The notes under the pieces were generated by a model. It did no database searches and was not told where the DNA came from. It worked only from the letters and a program-made list of their open reading frames with translations. DNA of 6,864 nucleotides, taken from positions 1-6,864 of the forward strand of contig JACWAG010000374.1 of the NCBI GenBank assembly GCA_014874425.1, given 5' to 3'. Positions 6,222 to 6,864 of this stretch are shown piece by piece. This DNA is from Syntrophaceae bacterium (GTDB lineage Bacteria; Desulfobacterota; Desulfomonilia; Desulfomonilales; Desulfomonilaceae). Position 1 is the stretch's first letter. Every line of letters starts with the position of its first letter. The position numbers were made by a program, and so were the translations under genes.

Positions 6222-6353
6222 AATCGCTTGAAGCGTTCCAGACTTTCGTGTTCAGCCTGCGCCATCTGTGATCCCCTTACGCAGTGTGGACTGGACCTGT
6301 ATGTTAAGGACGGGAAGGGTGTCAAGGTAGAAGGGAGCAAGGAACAAAAATAA
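6222..6353 (+). pseudogene. Remnant of a molybdopterin oxidoreductase N-terminus (4Fe-4S motif)
   Basis: The frame after a TAG at 6219-6221 reads through to TAA at 6351-6353. It contains CSACAICDPLTQCGLDLYVK, then DGKGVKVEGSKEQ. This is the start of the Molybdop_Fe4S4 domain of the DMSO reductase superfamily: clustered cysteines followed by CGL-x-x-Y/V-V-K-D-G-K-x-V-K-V-E-G. In intact enzymes this is followed within about 20 residues by a fourth cysteine (LCxKG) and then 600 or more residues of molybdopterin-binding domains. Here a stop follows EQK and nothing family-like continues in the next 380 bases. A TTG at 6228 could be a start but has no ribosome binding site. The fragment could instead be a small decoy ORF, but the match of cysteines and the VKDGK-VKVEG string is hard to explain by chance. 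Conservation of the N-terminus only suggests a large deletion. Confidence 0.5.
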
Positions 6354-6731
6354 AGCATTTCGGCTCACTCAGAAGTGGGGGGGGAGAAAACCTCCGAGGT
6401 CCGAAACGCCTATTGTTACTATCGCATTTTTCTAAATATGATGTCAACTTAAAACTTCTTGGATCAATGAATGACCAGAAACTTCAACTTGAATATCTCA
6501 TTTCGGCTGAGGGGAGTTGACAAGAACAGATATTTTCGAATTAAACCAAAACTCGAATCGAAACATTCTAATTGCTGTTGTTCATCTTTACGCATGACCG
6601 ACATCCTTCCAGTTTCGTATAATGGAGGATTTGGTCACAACCATTGCTCTGAATTACCTGTTAGTTATATTCGGCGCCTTCAAGGATTCAATTACAATTC
6701 AGCGCCGTTTGCGATTTTAGTTCGACGCGCT
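6354..6731. other. Intergenic stretch without a convincing gene
   Basis: These 378 bases contain an eight-base G run (6377-6384) inside a TTTCGG...CCGAAA inverted repeat (6358-6363 and 6401-6406), and a 6-bp GC-rich inverted repeat CGGCGC/GCGCCG (6672-6677 and 6702-6707). A plus-strand frame at 6471-6776 lacks a ribosome binding site, is rich in Cys, Ser and Asn, and overlaps the gene at the right edge, so I treat it as noise. A 43-codon minus-strand frame at 6464-6595 has a GGAAGG 9 nt before its ATG, but no recognisable product. Confidence 0.4.
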
Positions 6732-6864
6732 TCATTTCTCTGTTGCTTGAATACGTCTCAATTGGTCTCTAAATGACCCCAGTGGTTGCGCCCCCACGAT
6801 CTTGTGGACCTCGTCGATGATAAAGGTGGGGACTGATGAGATCCCGTATCGAACGGCCTCCTTC
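6732..6864 (-). CDS. DsbA/FrnE-family thioredoxin-fold protein, C-terminal end (runs off right edge)
   Basis: The minus strand reads open from the right edge for 43 codons to a TGA at 6734-6732. The visible end contains GISSVPTFIIDEVHKIVGAQ, then PLGSFRDQLRRI. This is the C-terminal part of a DsbA-like thioredoxin fold: the cis-proline loop SVPT, the following beta strand, the G-A-Q-P turn and the last helix. This form is closest to FrnE/DsbA-family oxidoreductases, which usually run about 210-230 residues and carry a CxxC or related active site near the N-terminus, here outside the window. A 2-hydroxychromene-2-carboxylate isomerase relative is a less likely alternative. No clear terminator follows. 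An inverted repeat about 25 nt downstream (6672-6707) is too loosely spaced to be sure. Confidence 0.75.
   Translation of the reverse strand, partial: KEAVRYGISSVPTFIIDEVHKIVGAQPLGSFRDQLRRIQATEK

Noticed and set aside
6517..6546. Perfect TTGACA with a possible promoter in the right intergenic stretch
   Set aside because: No acceptable -10 at 16-18 nt and no supported plus-strand gene downstream.
6672..6707. CGGCGC/GCGCCG inverted repeat as a terminator of the right-edge gene
   Set aside because: Loop of 24 nt, only 6 bp of stem, and no U-run on the minus strand after it.
6471..6776. Plus-strand frame of 101 codons
   Set aside because: No ribosome binding site, atypical composition (runs of Cys and Ser), no family, and it overlaps the convergent DsbA/FrnE-type gene.

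Overview
The window (about 48% GC by eye) holds seven protein genes, two of them cut by the window edges, plus two decayed gene remnants that simple ORF calling misses. There are no RNA genes, insertion sequences or CRISPR arrays that I can see. Taxonomy is inference only. The mix of a B. subtilis-length adenylosuccinate lyase, a Gram-negative-type choloylglycine hydrolase with a Sec signal peptide, a PilZ-like/ribbon-helix-helix protein, a single-span envelope protein, and a relic of an anaerobic-type molybdopterin oxidoreductase suggests a Gram-negative anaerobe, perhaps a deltaproteobacterium (Desulfobacterota).

Layout, left to right. (1) 1-239, minus: amino-terminal part of an unrecognised protein, running off the left edge and divergent from purB. 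(2) 477-1772, plus: purB, intact, TTG start. (3) 1981-3078, plus: a single-pass inner-membrane protein with a long disordered periplasmic linker and a C-terminal beta-rich domain, behind a good extended -10 promoter. (4) 3073-3304, minus: relic of the C-terminal part of an aspartate/glutamate racemase, its stop codon overlapping the end of the preceding gene. (5) 3383-4258, minus: an intact alpha/beta hydrolase. (6) 4575-5639, plus: exported choloylglycine hydrolase/penicillin V acylase family enzyme, followed 23 nt later by (7) 5663-6172, plus: a PilZ-like domain joined to a C-terminal ribbon-helix-helix DNA-binding domain, probably in the same operon. (8) 6222-6353, plus: relic of the iron-sulfur N-terminus of a molybdopterin oxidoreductase. 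(9) 6354-6731: a stretch without a convincing gene. (10) 6732-6864, minus: C-terminal end of a DsbA/FrnE-type thioredoxin-fold protein entering from the right edge.

How it works together: purB is housekeeping purine synthesis and appears to be its own transcription unit. The clearest functional unit is the choloylglycine hydrolase plus the PilZ-like/RHH gene, where the second gene may be a regulator. It sits divergent to an alpha/beta hydrolase. The two relics on either side of this hydrolase block show that the neighbourhood has been losing genes. I found no convincing new multi-gene system. The most unusual intact item is the PilZ-like/RHH fusion.
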